The notes: generated by a model from the sequence alone, not told the origin. DNA of 64,000 nucleotides from JBBRBB01 sp038206235 (GCA_038206235.1 JBBRBB010000007.1:62001-126000); one strand, 5' to 3'. Positions 25,508 to 34,688 are shown, counted from the first letter of the stretch. Made by a program: numbers and translations.

Positions 25508-25608
25508 TTGAAGACGCAATTCTTAAGCTCATAGTATTACGTGTCGCCAAAGGCAGGAACTAAAGCTGACAAGATGCAAAGATTGGTATATAATAATAAT
25601 ATTATAAA

Positions 25609-25884
25609 ATGCTTTTAACTGTAATTAATCCTGAATATATAGGTATAGCTGCAGGTGTTCTTACATCCATATCCATGCTGCCGCAATTATTTAAAATGCT
25701 GAAAAAGAAAAAAGCCGATGATGTATCAATCCCCATGCTGCTTGTTCTCTTTTCGGGTATTGCACTTTGGATTTACTATGGCTATCTTAAGCAAGATTTA
25801 CCCATTCTTCTTACCAATTCCTTTTCGTTATTAGTTAATATTGTAATTATCTTTTTCACCTTCAAATTCAAACAAAAAAAATAG
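25609..25884 (+). CDS. SemiSWEET-type transporter
   Basis: 91-residue protein with three membrane helices: YIGIAAGVLTSISMLPQLFKML (with the PQ motif), SIPMLLVLFSGIALWIYYGYL, and ILLTNSFSLLVNIVIIFFTFKF. This is the triple-helix bundle of SemiSWEET sugar transporters, which act as dimers in the inner membrane; sugar specificity is not predictable. Two bp upstream of the iron-permease-like gene, so co-transcribed with it. Confidence 0.88.
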   Translation: MLLTVINPEYIGIAAGVLTSISMLPQLFKMLKKKKADDVSIPMLLVLFSGIALWIYYGYLKQDLPILLTNSFSLLVNIVIIFFTFKFKQKK

Positions 25885-25886
25885 CT

Positions 25887-26390
25887 ATGAAAGAAAAAAA
25901 AATACCCGAAAAAAGATTAAAGCGTGCACGGCTTTACGATAGAATCTCCACGGGAGTAACTAAGGCAGCCGGAAGCCCCATTGCCTCTATATCGGCATTT
26001 TCAATCATCATTATATGGGCACTTACCGGACCCATATTCGGTTTTTCTGACACATGGCAACTTGTAATAAACACAAGCACTACTATCATCACCTTTTTAA
26101 TGGTATTTGTAATTCAGCAATCGCAGAACAAAGATTCCGTTGCGGTGCAAATGAAGTTGAATGAACTGATTGCCTGCAACGAAAAAGCAAGCAATCGCCT
26201 AATCGCTATTGAAGACCTTACGGAAGATGAGCTTATCTTAATTAAAAAGTTTTATACCAAGCTTTCTAAACTGGCAGAAAAGGAAAAAGATTTGCATACT
26301 TCGCATTCACTCGATAGCGCACAGGATATTCACGAGAAAAAATCTGTGCATTATAAACGCCCCGAAGTTTCCAAAAATGCAAAGCGATAA
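25887..26390 (+). CDS. Low-affinity iron permease family protein
   Basis: 167 residues with two membrane helices (SIISAFSIIIIWALTGPIFGF-like segment at about 33-53, and LVINTSTTIITFLMVFVIQ at about 60-78) followed by the signature QSQNKDSVAVQMKLNELI. This matches the low-affinity iron permease family (Fet4-like fragment); bacterial members are not well characterised. The C-terminal half is a charged, probably coiled-coil cytoplasmic tail. Its stop overlaps the topoisomerase start by 14 bp, so translation of the two is probably coupled. Confidence 0.85.
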   Translation: MKEKKIPEKRLKRARLYDRISTGVTKAAGSPIASISAFSIIIIWALTGPIFGFSDTWQLVINTSTTIITFLMVFVIQQSQNKDSVAVQMKLNELIACNEKASNRLIAIEDLTEDELILIKKFYTKLSKLAEKEKDLHTSHSLDSAQDIHEKKSVHYKRPEVSKNAKR

Positions 26391-27483
26391 TTTAGAAACA
26401 TCATCTCTCAGTCACAAAGAAATGCTGAAGCTCGACAAGGACTATCAGCAAACAGCAGAAATGGCTGCGCTGGTATATGTAAGCGATACCATGCCCGGAA
26501 TAAAGCGCATAAAAAAAGAAGACGAATTTTATTTTTTGTATGAAGATAAATCTCTGAAAAATGAAAAAGAAGTAGAGCGCATTCGCAAGCTCGCCATTCC
26601 GCCCGCATGGACCGAGGTATGGATTTGTCCTGTACCCAACGGTCATATACAAGCCACCGGGAAAGATGCACGCCTGCGCAAGCAATACCGCTATCATGCT
26701 CTGTGGCATGCGCTGCGCAATGAAACCAAGTTTCATCGCTTGTACGAATTTGGAAAAGCGTTTCCTAAACTAAGGTTGCAAATAGAAAACGATATTGCTA
26801 AAAAAGAGCTCTGCGAAGAAAAAGTGATAGCCACCGTCATCAGCCTTATGGAAAGAACCTATATACGTATTGGCAATTCCGGTTACGAAAAACTCTATGG
26901 CTCTTATGGCCTCACCACTTTAAAAGACAAGCATGCAACGGTTACAGGCAGCGCTGTAAAATTTTCTTTTAAAGGTAAGAAGGGAATATATCATTCCGTA
27001 ACGCTGAAAAATAAGAAGCTCGCAAATATTGTAAAAGCCTGCCGCGATATTCCCGGCAAAGAATTATTTCAGTATTACGATGCAGAAGGTAACCGCAAAA
27101 GTATTGACAGCGGCAAAGTAAACAGCTATATAAAAGAGGCAACCGGCGGCGATTTCACGGCAAAAGATTTTCGCACGTGGGCCGGAACTCTGAATATTTT
27201 GCGCAGCTTTAAAACCATCGGCGAAGCCATAACAGAAGCTGAGCGAAAGAAAAAAATTGTGGAGGCTTTGGATGATGTTAGCATAAAGCTCGGCAATACC
27301 CGCACTGTTTGCAAAAAGTATTATGTGCACCCCGGGATAATACGGATGTATGAAGAAGATAACCTGCAGAAATATTTTGCAGAATTAGACAAGCTGGAAC
27401 TACCCGATAACTCATCAGACCTCACGGGAGAAGAAAAAGTGCTGATGAAGATTTTGAAGAGTTTACAGGCCCCGGCGATGTAA
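26377..27483 (+). CDS. DNA topoisomerase IB (poxvirus-like)
   Basis: Type IB enzyme relaxing supercoils through a 3'-phosphotyrosine link. 368 residues. N-terminal domain YVSDTMPGIKRIKK...FYFLYEDK...IPPAWTEVWICPVPNGHIQATGKDARLRKQYRYH, then catalytic core: RTYIRIGN (Arg), LTTLKDKHATV (Lys), FTAKDFRTWAGTL (Arg/His region) and VCKKYYVHPGII (nucleophilic Tyr). All catalytic positions appear intact. Overlaps the iron-permease-like gene by 14 bp, so it ends a three-gene unit with SemiSWEET; the set lies next to a DUF892 stress gene. Confidence 0.94.
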   Translation: MQSDNLETSSLSHKEMLKLDKDYQQTAEMAALVYVSDTMPGIKRIKKEDEFYFLYEDKSLKNEKEVERIRKLAIPPAWTEVWICPVPNGHIQATGKDARLRKQYRYHALWHALRNETKFHRLYEFGKAFPKLRLQIENDIAKKELCEEKVIATVISLMERTYIRIGNSGYEKLYGSYGLTTLKDKHATVTGSAVKFSFKGKKGIYHSVTLKNKKLANIVKACRDIPGKELFQYYDAEGNRKSIDSGKVNSYIKEATGGDFTAKDFRTWAGTLNILRSFKTIGEAITEAERKKKIVEALDDVSIKLGNTRTVCKKYYVHPGIIRMYEEDNLQKYFAELDKLELPDNSSDLTGEEKVLMKILKSLQAPAM

Positions 27484-27555
27484 GATGAAATCAGCAGCAG
27501 CAAAAACATTTTCTTTCACCGGTACGAAGCAAATCATACAAAATTTCGCCCCCAA

Positions 27556-27993
27556 TATCCGGGGGTAAATCAAATGCCACAATAAATAAAAAATAAAGTA
27601 ATAAGATTTAAAAGTTGCAAGATGCAGTTTTCTACTCTGCTTTAAAAACATGGAATCTAAACTCGTACCAACCTTATTACCTTATTATTTTTCGAGCTGC
27701 AATTCGGTTTGCACCCAAAAACTCTGTCCCCGTTTTTAAAAAACTATCTTACAATAGTTTTTATCCGGGGGTAAATCAAATGCCACAATAAATAAAAAAT
27801 AAAGTAATAAGATTTTAAAGTTGCAAGATGCAGTTTTCTACTCTGCTTTAAAAACATGGAATTCAACCTTAATAGAAAGCATGGAATCTAAACTCATACC
27901 AACCTTATTACCTTATATTTTTCGAGCTGCAATTCGGTTTGCACCCAAAACTCTATCCCCGTTTTTAAAAAACTATCTTACAATAGTTTTTAT
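27556..27993. repeat. Tandem duplication of a ~206-bp non-coding unit
   Basis: Unit 1 (27556-27761) and unit 2 (27762-27993) are nearly identical; unit 2 carries an extra ~25 bp around 27860-27885 that duplicates a CATGGAAT word. Each begins TATCCGGGGGTAAATCAAAT and ends with the perfect hairpin AAAAACTAT..ATAGTTTTT. Each also holds GTAATAAG and a distant CTTATTAC. No gene lies in 27484-28049; the repeat fills most of it. A diverged relative may lie at 49749-49996. Confidence 0.92.
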
Positions 27994-28049
27994 GCATTGA
28001 AATGAATTTTATAATTTGTATTGCCTTTCGCTATAAAGAAAAGTAACTC

Positions 28050-29636
28050 ATGAAACAAATCTTCGTAAATCCGGATAAAAAAAATAAAACAAGAAGCAAG
28101 CCCCTGAAAGAGGGTGAGGCTTGGTTTCGCAATATGGCAAACAATGCACCGGTAATGATGTGGGTTGCAAACGCAGATAAACAGCGTGTATTTTTCAATA
28201 CTACCTGGCTCAAATTTACCGGCCGTACAATAGAGCAGGAACTGAACGATGGATGGATGGAAAATATATATGAAGAAGACAGGGAAAACTTTCTAAAAAT
28301 TTATAATTTATGCTTTGATGAGCGCATTGCCTTTCGCACCGAATATCGCTTGCGGCACCGCAGCGGCGAATACCGGTGGATACTAAGTATGGGTAATCCC
28401 AGCTACGCCTCTGATGAAAGTTTTTTAGGATTTATAGGCACAGCTACAGAAATTACGCAGGAAGTACAGGCGCGAAGCTTAATTAAGGAAAGCGAAGAAC
28501 GCTTCAGGCAAATGGCTGATGCCATGCCGCACATAGTATGGATGGCAACTGCCGAAGGCAAGCTGAATTATTTTAACCAGGGATTTTATAATTATACCGG
28601 CCAACCTCAGGATGAAGAAATAAATGAAGCTTCCCGCAAAATTGTGCACCCAGATGATATGGAACGTGCAAAGCTAATATGGATGCACTATTTAAAAGGC
28701 GACAGGCAAATGGAAGGTGAAGTAAGATTCAAAAGAAAAGACGGCGAATATCGCTGGCATCTGGTACGCGGCGTGCCGCTTAAAAATAAAGATGGCGATA
28801 TTAAAATGTGGGTGGGCACATGCACCGATATTCATGACCACAAAACACTGAACGAAGAATTAGAAAAAAGGGTTGAAGAGAGAACTCACGACCTGCAGGA
28901 AATAAACCGTGAAATGGAACGCTCGAATAGCGAGCTGCAGCAATTCGCTTATGTTGCCAGTCACGACCTGCAAGAGCCTCTGAGAAAAATAATAACCTTT
29001 GCTGACAGGCTGCAGGCTTTTAAAGACAATGTGCCCGACAAGGGTAAGCTCTATCTTGACAAAATCGTTGCATCTTCTCAGCGTATGACAAAACTCATTG
29101 ACGACCTGCTGAATTTCTCCCGCATCTCCCGCACAGGAAGCAAATTTGTGCAAACAAACCTGAATGAAATTCTGGAAAAAGTATTAACCGATTTCGAGGT
29201 AATCGCTACGCTGAAAAACGCAACCATCACCTACCAAAATTTACCTGTAATTAATGCTATACCTGTGCAAATGGAACAACTGTTTCACAATCTTGTAGCC
29301 AATGCATTAAAATTTGCAAAGAAAGATGTACTTCCTGTTATTACCATCACGGCGCGGCGGGTAACGGCAGGTGAAGAAGAAAAATTAAACGGGCTTGATA
29401 GAGAGCGGCACTATGTAGAAATCGTTGTACGTGATAATGGCATTGGCTTCAGCAATGAATTTGCAGAGCAGATATTTATAATATTCCAGCGGCTAAACGA
29501 TAGACATACATATCCGGGAACAGGTATCGGGCTGGCCGTTTGCCGCAAAATTTCAACCAATCATGGAGGAAAAATTTATGCTGTTTCAAAAGAAGATGAA
29601 GGGGCTGCTTTTTATATCATTTTGCCTATCGTTTAG
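28050..29636 (+). CDS. PAS-PAS sensor histidine kinase (soluble)
   Basis: 528 residues, no membrane helix. Two PAS/PAC domains (about 22-140, NNAPVMMWVANADKQRVFFN...; and 147-275, DAMPHIVWMATAEGKLNYFN...), a coiled coil (LNEELEKRVEERTHDLQEIN), HisKA with the acceptor in FAYVASHDLQEPLRKI, and HATPase_c (FHNLVANALKFAKKD, VRDNGIGFSNEFA, YPGTGIGLAVCRKI). This is a cytoplasmic, phytochrome-like kinase architecture. No response regulator is adjacent; the convergent neighbour is a sigma factor gene. The 206-bp tandem repeat forms its upstream region. Confidence 0.93.
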   Translation: MKQIFVNPDKKNKTRSKPLKEGEAWFRNMANNAPVMMWVANADKQRVFFNTTWLKFTGRTIEQELNDGWMENIYEEDRENFLKIYNLCFDERIAFRTEYRLRHRSGEYRWILSMGNPSYASDESFLGFIGTATEITQEVQARSLIKESEERFRQMADAMPHIVWMATAEGKLNYFNQGFYNYTGQPQDEEINEASRKIVHPDDMERAKLIWMHYLKGDRQMEGEVRFKRKDGEYRWHLVRGVPLKNKDGDIKMWVGTCTDIHDHKTLNEELEKRVEERTHDLQEINREMERSNSELQQFAYVASHDLQEPLRKIITFADRLQAFKDNVPDKGKLYLDKIVASSQRMTKLIDDLLNFSRISRTGSKFVQTNLNEILEKVLTDFEVIATLKNATITYQNLPVINAIPVQMEQLFHNLVANALKFAKKDVLPVITITARRVTAGEEEKLNGLDRERHYVEIVVRDNGIGFSNEFAEQIFIIFQRLNDRHTYPGTGIGLAVCRKISTNHGGKIYAVSKEDEGAAFYIILPIV

Positions 29637-29700
29637 CGTTTAGCGTTTCTCGTTTTCTTGGTGTATCAGCCCATTGCTTATTGCCTATTGCCTATTGTTC
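29630..29700. repeat. CGTTTAG and ATTGCCT heptad arrays between convergent genes
   Basis: (CGTTTAG)3-4 starts in the last codon of the PAS kinase; its stop TAG lies in the first word. After a short spacer comes (ATTGCCT/ATTGCTT)4. Both arrays have 7-bp periods. Confidence 0.75.
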
Positions 29701-30274
29701 AATTAGCAGCCTGATACAGGTTTCTTAAATGTTGTAAACCCGCACGGCTTCTTGTTTTTACTGTACCCACGGGAATGGCAAGCATTTGCGATACCTCTTC
29801 CTGCGAATATCCCCAAAAATAAACCAGGTCAATTATATGCCTGTATTTAGTATCCAGCTTAAATATTAAATTTCTTAGATCACTTTTTTCTGCATTATAA
29901 TAAAGCATGGAAGCTATAGCAGGGTTTCCGGGTATAAGCTCATCAGGGGTGGTGATTAATTTTATTTTGCACTCGCTGCTTCTAAAATAATCAATACAGG
30001 TATTGCGCAGAATATTCAGCATCCAGGTAAATAAGGTTCCTTTCTCCGCATCATATTTATCCATATTCTTCCACACTTTTACAAAAACATCCTGCAAAAT
30101 ATCTTCAGCTACAGTTTGGTTTTTCACCATTTTAGCAGCCATAGTATTCAAAGCTCCGGAGTATTGATTGTATAATGAAGAAAATTGTAAACGCTTATTA
30201 AGAGCGGGGTTTATATACACAATCTTCACTGCGGATGCAGCATTCTGGCGAGAAGGAGAAGTGAGAGTTTCCAT
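29699..30274 (-). CDS. ECF-type RNA polymerase sigma factor
   Basis: 191 residues with sigma-70 region 2 (FSSLYNQYSGALNTMA...VAEDILQDVFVKVWKNMDKYDAEKGTLFTWMLNILRNTCIDYFRS) and region 4 (YRHIIDLVYFWGYSQEEVSQMLAIPVGTVKTRSRAGLQHLRNL). No anti-sigma factor gene lies next to it in the window, which is unusual for this class (these often sit directly downstream). Convergent with the PAS kinase. Confidence 0.92.
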   Translation of the reverse strand: METLTSPSRQNAASAVKIVYINPALNKRLQFSSLYNQYSGALNTMAAKMVKNQTVAEDILQDVFVKVWKNMDKYDAEKGTLFTWMLNILRNTCIDYFRSSECKIKLITTPDELIPGNPAIASMLYYNAEKSDLRNLIFKLDTKYRHIIDLVYFWGYSQEEVSQMLAIPVGTVKTRSRAGLQHLRNLYQAAN

Positions 30275-30501
30275 ATATTAAGCGATTGTCTCTGGGGCAG
30301 CCGTAACAAATTTCATGGTTGCTGTTGGTTAATATAAAAAAAATTGTGCCAATGAAAGCATGCGGGGCTTTTTTATTTCTAAAAATTTAAAAGTCATAGC
30401 TGGGGAAATTCCCCATAATTTCCAGTTCATTTTCAGACTTTCAAATTCTGATTAAGGCATGATTTTTTCATCGGTTCATATTATTAATTAAAAATTGAAA
30501 T

Positions 30502-31260
30502 ATGAAAACAAAACTCTTTAGCGCCCTCATTCTAATAGCAGGGCTAAGCGGAAATCATTTATTTGCACAGAACGACTCTACTGCAAAAGATGCAAACAAA
30601 ATGTCTACAGACAATCAAAATCAAATGTCACCTGCCAATCAAAATCAAATGTCATCCGCCAATCAAATGCAGATGCCACCCCATAGTCAAATGGCGATGC
30701 CCGATTTAAAAAGTTGGCCCAAGGCCTCGCAAATGGCTGCAGAGGAAATGATGCAGAAATATGGTAACCCCGACGTAATGGGTAATGATGTACTCGTTTG
30801 GATAAATAAAGGAATGTGGAAAAGAATTGTGGTGAACAAGCAGGAAACACCCCATAATTTCCCGGTACAGCATACCGATATGCTGATGCAGAGCATCAGC
30901 CATAAAGTGCCTCTTGATAAATATGATGAGCTGGCAAAATTTGATGGCAGTGTAATAGTAAACAGAACGCAGGGATTCCTAAGCGCCCGCTGCGATAAGG
31001 AAGCCAATAATATTTTAGCGCTGAATCTTGCGCATGATATTATTACCGGCAAAAAATCTGTGGAGCAGGCACGTAGCGATTATGGTAAAATTGTAATGGA
31101 AAAAATGAAAGGCGGCAACCCTGAGTATATGCAAAAGCTATTGTTCTCTCCTGATAGCAATGCAGCGGATGCCGATATTAATACAACAGGTCTTGATAAA
31201 GACGGAAATAAAGTGGGCAGCAATGGCAGCAAAGAAATAAAAGAACAACCACAACAATAA
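30502..31260 (+). CDS. Conserved exported protein of unknown function
   Basis: 252 residues: signal peptide MKTKLFSALILIAGLSGNHLFAQ, then a Met/Gln/Asn-rich region (about 33-70) built from a 24-bp tandem repeat (NQNQMSPA-like units, DNA 30616-30705), then a conserved domain (SWPKASQMAAEEMMQKYGNPDVMGNDVLVWINKGMWKRIVV...FPVQHTDMLMQSISHKVP...SARCDKEANNILALNLAHDIITGKKSVEQAR). The same domain occurs in other Bacteroidota proteins of unknown function, to my knowledge. Probably periplasmic. It stands alone, followed by a hairpin. Confidence 0.8.
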   Translation: MKTKLFSALILIAGLSGNHLFAQNDSTAKDANKMSTDNQNQMSPANQNQMSSANQMQMPPHSQMAMPDLKSWPKASQMAAEEMMQKYGNPDVMGNDVLVWINKGMWKRIVVNKQETPHNFPVQHTDMLMQSISHKVPLDKYDELAKFDGSVIVNRTQGFLSARCDKEANNILALNLAHDIITGKKSVEQARSDYGKIVMEKMKGGNPEYMQKLLFSPDSNAADADINTTGLDKDGNKVGSNGSKEIKEQPQQ

Positions 31261-31280
31261 TGAAGTTTAAGCACTTCAGT

Positions 31281-31320
31281 TTTTAAATATCCCGCACATG
31301 AAAATGCGGGATATTTAAAA
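31281..31320 (+). terminator. Strong hairpin after the exported protein gene
   Basis: Perfect 16-bp stem: TTTTAAATATCCCGCA with TGCGGGATATTTAAAA, 8-base loop, 21 bp past the stop codon. No long T tract follows. Confidence 0.75.
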
Positions 31321-31632
31321 TGTTGTTCTCTTTATTCCACAACCCTCAATTCAATCCATAACTTTTTTGCTGGCATTATTTTTTATAGATAACTAATATC
31401 TCCACAAGATTGTGGTCTATTATATAAAAAATCAGGCATTAATTTTTAGGCATTAAAAAAATTTTGTCTGATTTTAAGAAAACGGGTATTATCAAGCTAC
31501 ACCTTTTAAAACATCCTATTAACTGGGGTTAATGGTTAAGACCTTGGAGTTTTACATAAAATCTTCAAGGTTTTTTTTTTGCTTTTTATTTTCCGAGAGA
31601 TGAAACGTTTTACAGAAAAAAACTACGCCCCA
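31321..31632 (+). other. Gene-free stretch with a lone terminator; possible small RNA
   Basis: 312 bp without a coding frame. At 31541-31580 lies a textbook terminator on the + strand: ACCTTGGAG..CTTCAAGG with an extended TTTTA/TAAAA stem, then ten T. The nearest + strand gene already has its own hairpin 220 bp earlier, and the next gene is on the other strand. The terminator may therefore end an unannotated small RNA starting between about 31330 and 31500. Confidence 0.4.
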
Positions 31633-34185
31633 TCAATAAATAATGGTAACCGTTCCTTTTTTAAATCTTTTTTTACCATCAAAAACATACTGAGAAGCCC
31701 ACACGTATGTAGTCGCATCTGCATTTCTTCCCTTAAACATACCATCCCATTTTTTAAAAGGGTCGGTCGAAGAAAATACAACCTGCCCCCAGCGGGTGTA
31801 AACAATAAGCGAATAATTTTTCATTCCGCCCAAGCCTCCCAACGGTCCGAAATAATCATTTCTTCCATCCCCGTTTGGCGTAAATGCTGAGGGAAAATAA
31901 ATATCTGTACAGCTTACCGTTACCAGTATAGTATCAGATGCAGTGCATCCTGATGCATCAGTAACCATTACAAAATAAGTTCCTGTTTGCGTAACAGCGT
32001 AAGTAGAAGAGGTAGTGCTATCCTGCCATTGATAAGTAACGTAAACGCCGGGATTAAGGACAAGATTTTGTCCCGGGCATATAGTGGTATCGTTACCAAG
32101 ATTTGGTTTTGTGGGGCTAATGCTAAGCACCACAATATTGCTTGCAGTATCTGCACAGCCTTTGGCATCTGTAGTTATTAAAGAATAATTTCCGGGTGAA
32201 AGATTATTTATGGTTGATGTTGTTTGTCCCGTAGACCAGGTGTATTGATAAGGAGAAGTACCACCCGCAACGGATGCTGCAATGGAGCCGTTATTCAGTC
32301 CGCAGCTTGCAGGTGAAATCACTGTAGTAATTGCAACTCTGTTTACAATAGTAACCAAGATATTATTTGCTGCAACAGTACATTCGATTGCATCAGTAAC
32401 CAGTAAAGAATAAGTACCCGCAGCAATATTATTAATGGATGATGTGGTGTCGCCGGTTGACCATGCATATTTATAGGGAGCAGCTCCTCCTGAAACTGAA
32501 GCCGCAACAGAGCCATCGTTTATTCCGCAGCTTGCTGATATAGTTGTGGTGATTACAGCAAGCGTGCTCATGGCATTAGGAACCTGTATATTATTTACTG
32601 CGGCGGTGCAGCCATTGGCATCAGTAACCAATAAAGAATAATTGCCTGCCGGAATATTATTTATTGAGGAGGTGGTATCACCCGTTGACCATGAATATTT
32701 ATAAGGAGCAGAACCTCCCATGATTGTTGCAGAGACAGAGCCATTGCTAATGCCACACGATGCCGGAGTAACCGCGGTGCTTATAGCAAGTGTGTTTACA
32801 TTCACCACTAGTATATTATTTGAATCTTTGGTGCACCCATTAGCATCAATAACAGTTACAGAATAAGTACCCGGTGCAAGATTATTTATGGATGAGGTCG
32901 TAGAACCAGTTGACCAGCTATAAAGATAAGGAGAAGAGCCGCCTGTAACCGCAGTAGCAACAGAGCCGTTGTTCATTCCGCAGGTAGCATCTGTAACAAT
33001 AGGGTTTACAGTAACGGGTATGGGTTCCTGTATAGTAACCGATGCTGAGGCACCGCAGGCGGTTGCAGAAGTAACGGTAACGGTATAGGTTGCAGCAGGC
33101 AAGCCGCTTACAGATTGTGTTGTTTGCGGCGGATTGGTATTCCAGAAATAATTGTACATACCATTTCCACCTGTAACCATTGCGGTTACGGCGCCGGTGG
33201 AATCGCCGCCGCATTGAATTAAATTGGTAGTAATGGGGATTACCGTTAAAACAGTAACATTTTTTGTTGTGGTAGATGTAGTTCCCGATGCAAAGGTTGC
33301 CGTTAAAGAAACAGTATAAGTTCCGGCTGCGGAAAAAACATGATTAGGACTATCAAGAACAGAAGTATTATTAATACCAGAGGTGGCGTCTCCAAAATTC
33401 CATGACAAGCTGGTTTCGCAGGGCGAAGGTATATTTAGAAATTGAACCGTTTTATTGCCGTTGCACAGATAATCAAAATCTGCGGTATCAATCTTTCCTT
33501 CACCAATAAGTATATCATCAATTGCAAAGCCATCATAATTATTGCAAATATTTCCTGAGCCAAATGCAAAGCGAAAAATAACATTAGATAATCCTGCAAC
33601 AGCAGAGAGGTCATGTTTTGCAAGCAGCCATTTGCCGCTTCCGCCACCGCCCAAACATTGACCAAATGTGGGTTGTATATTTCCGCTCCAGCCGGGAGCT
33701 CCGCTTAAAAAATTAATGGGAGAATAATTGAACCAGTTTATACCAACGCAATTTGCATTTGAATTTTGTGAGCCGAGAATATTCCATGTGCTGCCTCCAT
33801 TAGTGGAATACTGAAAATTAGCGCCATCGTATTGTTGTTCTGTTTCCCAAAAAACTTTAAAAGAAATTTGTGGTGTTATTAATGAATTAAAATCAAAGCA
33901 TGGGCTTTGCAGCCAGGAGCTTTCAGCGCCATTGTAAGCAGAGCCTGTAAGACCTCCGGTGGTCCAGCATTTGATGCCCCCGCCCGCAGACAGTATAACG
34001 GGTTTGGAAGGAATGCCCCAAACCCAGTCAGAAGAAACGCCACCGGGAATCCAATTTCCATTTGTGGTTTCAAAATCTTCATTATAGGGAAATGTGCTTA
34101 TGCATTGCGTGTATGCAAACTGTTGCGGGCATAAACACAGAAGCAGCAAAACCTGAAATAAAAAAAGTTTTTTATTAGCAAACAT
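31633..34185 (-). CDS. Secreted SprB-repeat protein with T9SS gliding-type C-terminal domain
   Basis: 850 residues: signal peptide (KKLFLFQVLLLLCLCPQQFAYT), a choice-of-anchor-J-like jellyroll (FPYNEDFETTNGNWIPGG..., about 32-230), a PKD domain (SLSWNFGDATSGINN...HVFSAAGTYTVSLTA, about 255-312), five SprB-type repeats of about 75 residues (about 315-695; pattern SCGxxNGSVxAxVxGGxxPYxYxWSTGxTTSSINNLxxGxYSLxVTDAxGC), another short Ig-like segment, and a C-terminal sorting domain IYFPSAFTPNGDGRNDYF...WDGMFKGRNADATTYVW. This is an outer-surface or secreted protein exported by the type IX system; adhesion or gliding are plausible roles. Confidence 0.93.
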   Translation of the reverse strand: MFANKKLFLFQVLLLLCLCPQQFAYTQCISTFPYNEDFETTNGNWIPGGVSSDWVWGIPSKPVILSAGGGIKCWTTGGLTGSAYNGAESSWLQSPCFDFNSLITPQISFKVFWETEQQYDGANFQYSTNGGSTWNILGSQNSNANCVGINWFNYSPINFLSGAPGWSGNIQPTFGQCLGGGGSGKWLLAKHDLSAVAGLSNVIFRFAFGSGNICNNYDGFAIDDILIGEGKIDTADFDYLCNGNKTVQFLNIPSPCETSLSWNFGDATSGINNTSVLDSPNHVFSAAGTYTVSLTATFASGTTSTTTKNVTVLTVIPITTNLIQCGGDSTGAVTAMVTGGNGMYNYFWNTNPPQTTQSVSGLPAATYTVTVTSATACGASASVTIQEPIPVTVNPIVTDATCGMNNGSVATAVTGGSSPYLYSWSTGSTTSSINNLAPGTYSVTVIDANGCTKDSNNILVVNVNTLAISTAVTPASCGISNGSVSATIMGGSAPYKYSWSTGDTTSSINNIPAGNYSLLVTDANGCTAAVNNIQVPNAMSTLAVITTTISASCGINDGSVAASVSGGAAPYKYAWSTGDTTSSINNIAAGTYSLLVTDAIECTVAANNILVTIVNRVAITTVISPASCGLNNGSIAASVAGGTSPYQYTWSTGQTTSTINNLSPGNYSLITTDAKGCADTASNIVVLSISPTKPNLGNDTTICPGQNLVLNPGVYVTYQWQDSTTSSTYAVTQTGTYFVMVTDASGCTASDTILVTVSCTDIYFPSAFTPNGDGRNDYFGPLGGLGGMKNYSLIVYTRWGQVVFSSTDPFKKWDGMFKGRNADATTYVWASQYVFDGKKRFKKGTVTIIY

Positions 34186-34321
34186 TCAGCACTATTAGCT
34201 ATTATGGATAAATGGCTAAATTACAACGAATCGTGTTATGGGTTTGTTGTTTGTATGGGGAAGGCCTTCACCCAAGATGCACAGTTCATCTGGTTGTAAC
34301 ATTGTGATTTATTTTCTCCCC

Positions 34322-34355
34322 GTGAAAAATCACATGCTCTTATGTGATTTTTCAC
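34322..34355. terminator. Perfect 14-bp hairpin
   Basis: GTGAAAAATCACAT, loop GCTCTT, ATGTGATTTTTCAC. The arms are themselves partly palindromic (GTGAAAAATCAC). It lies in the upstream region of the SprB-repeat gene, so it could be a terminator for the glgB transcript or a regulatory site. Confidence 0.45.
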
Positions 34356-34658
34356 ATTGCTTCATTCTTATCAATACTTCACCTTTACGTTTTAAAAATT
34401 ATTGCCCCTTTTTTCTCCTGCCCTAAAACCACCAAAGGGAAAAAATGACCATCTTTTTACTTGTAAAAATATTTTGTATAGATAGCTACTCAATACAGTT
34501 GCCCAAAACACAAAACAACAGGAGAATCTCTAAATGATAAAAATTTTTCTCCTAAAAGGAAAAAAACGAGGAAGATAAAAGTATTTGTATTTAAAAAATT
34601 TTGGTACGTGAATTGTGTATACGCTATTGGTTTTTCATAGGATATTGGAATTTAAAAC

Positions 34659-34688
34659 GGGGCTGAATTTTTATTCCGGCCCTTTTTT
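34659..34688 (+). terminator. Rho-independent terminator, + strand
   Basis: GGGCTG..AAT / ATT..CGGCCC stem with one bulge and one G-U pair, followed by TTTTTT. No + strand gene precedes it. Confidence 0.5.

Noticed and set aside
27556..27993. Repeat pair considered as a CRISPR array
   Set aside because: Only two units of over 200 bp, no short repeat-spacer pattern and no cas gene nearby.
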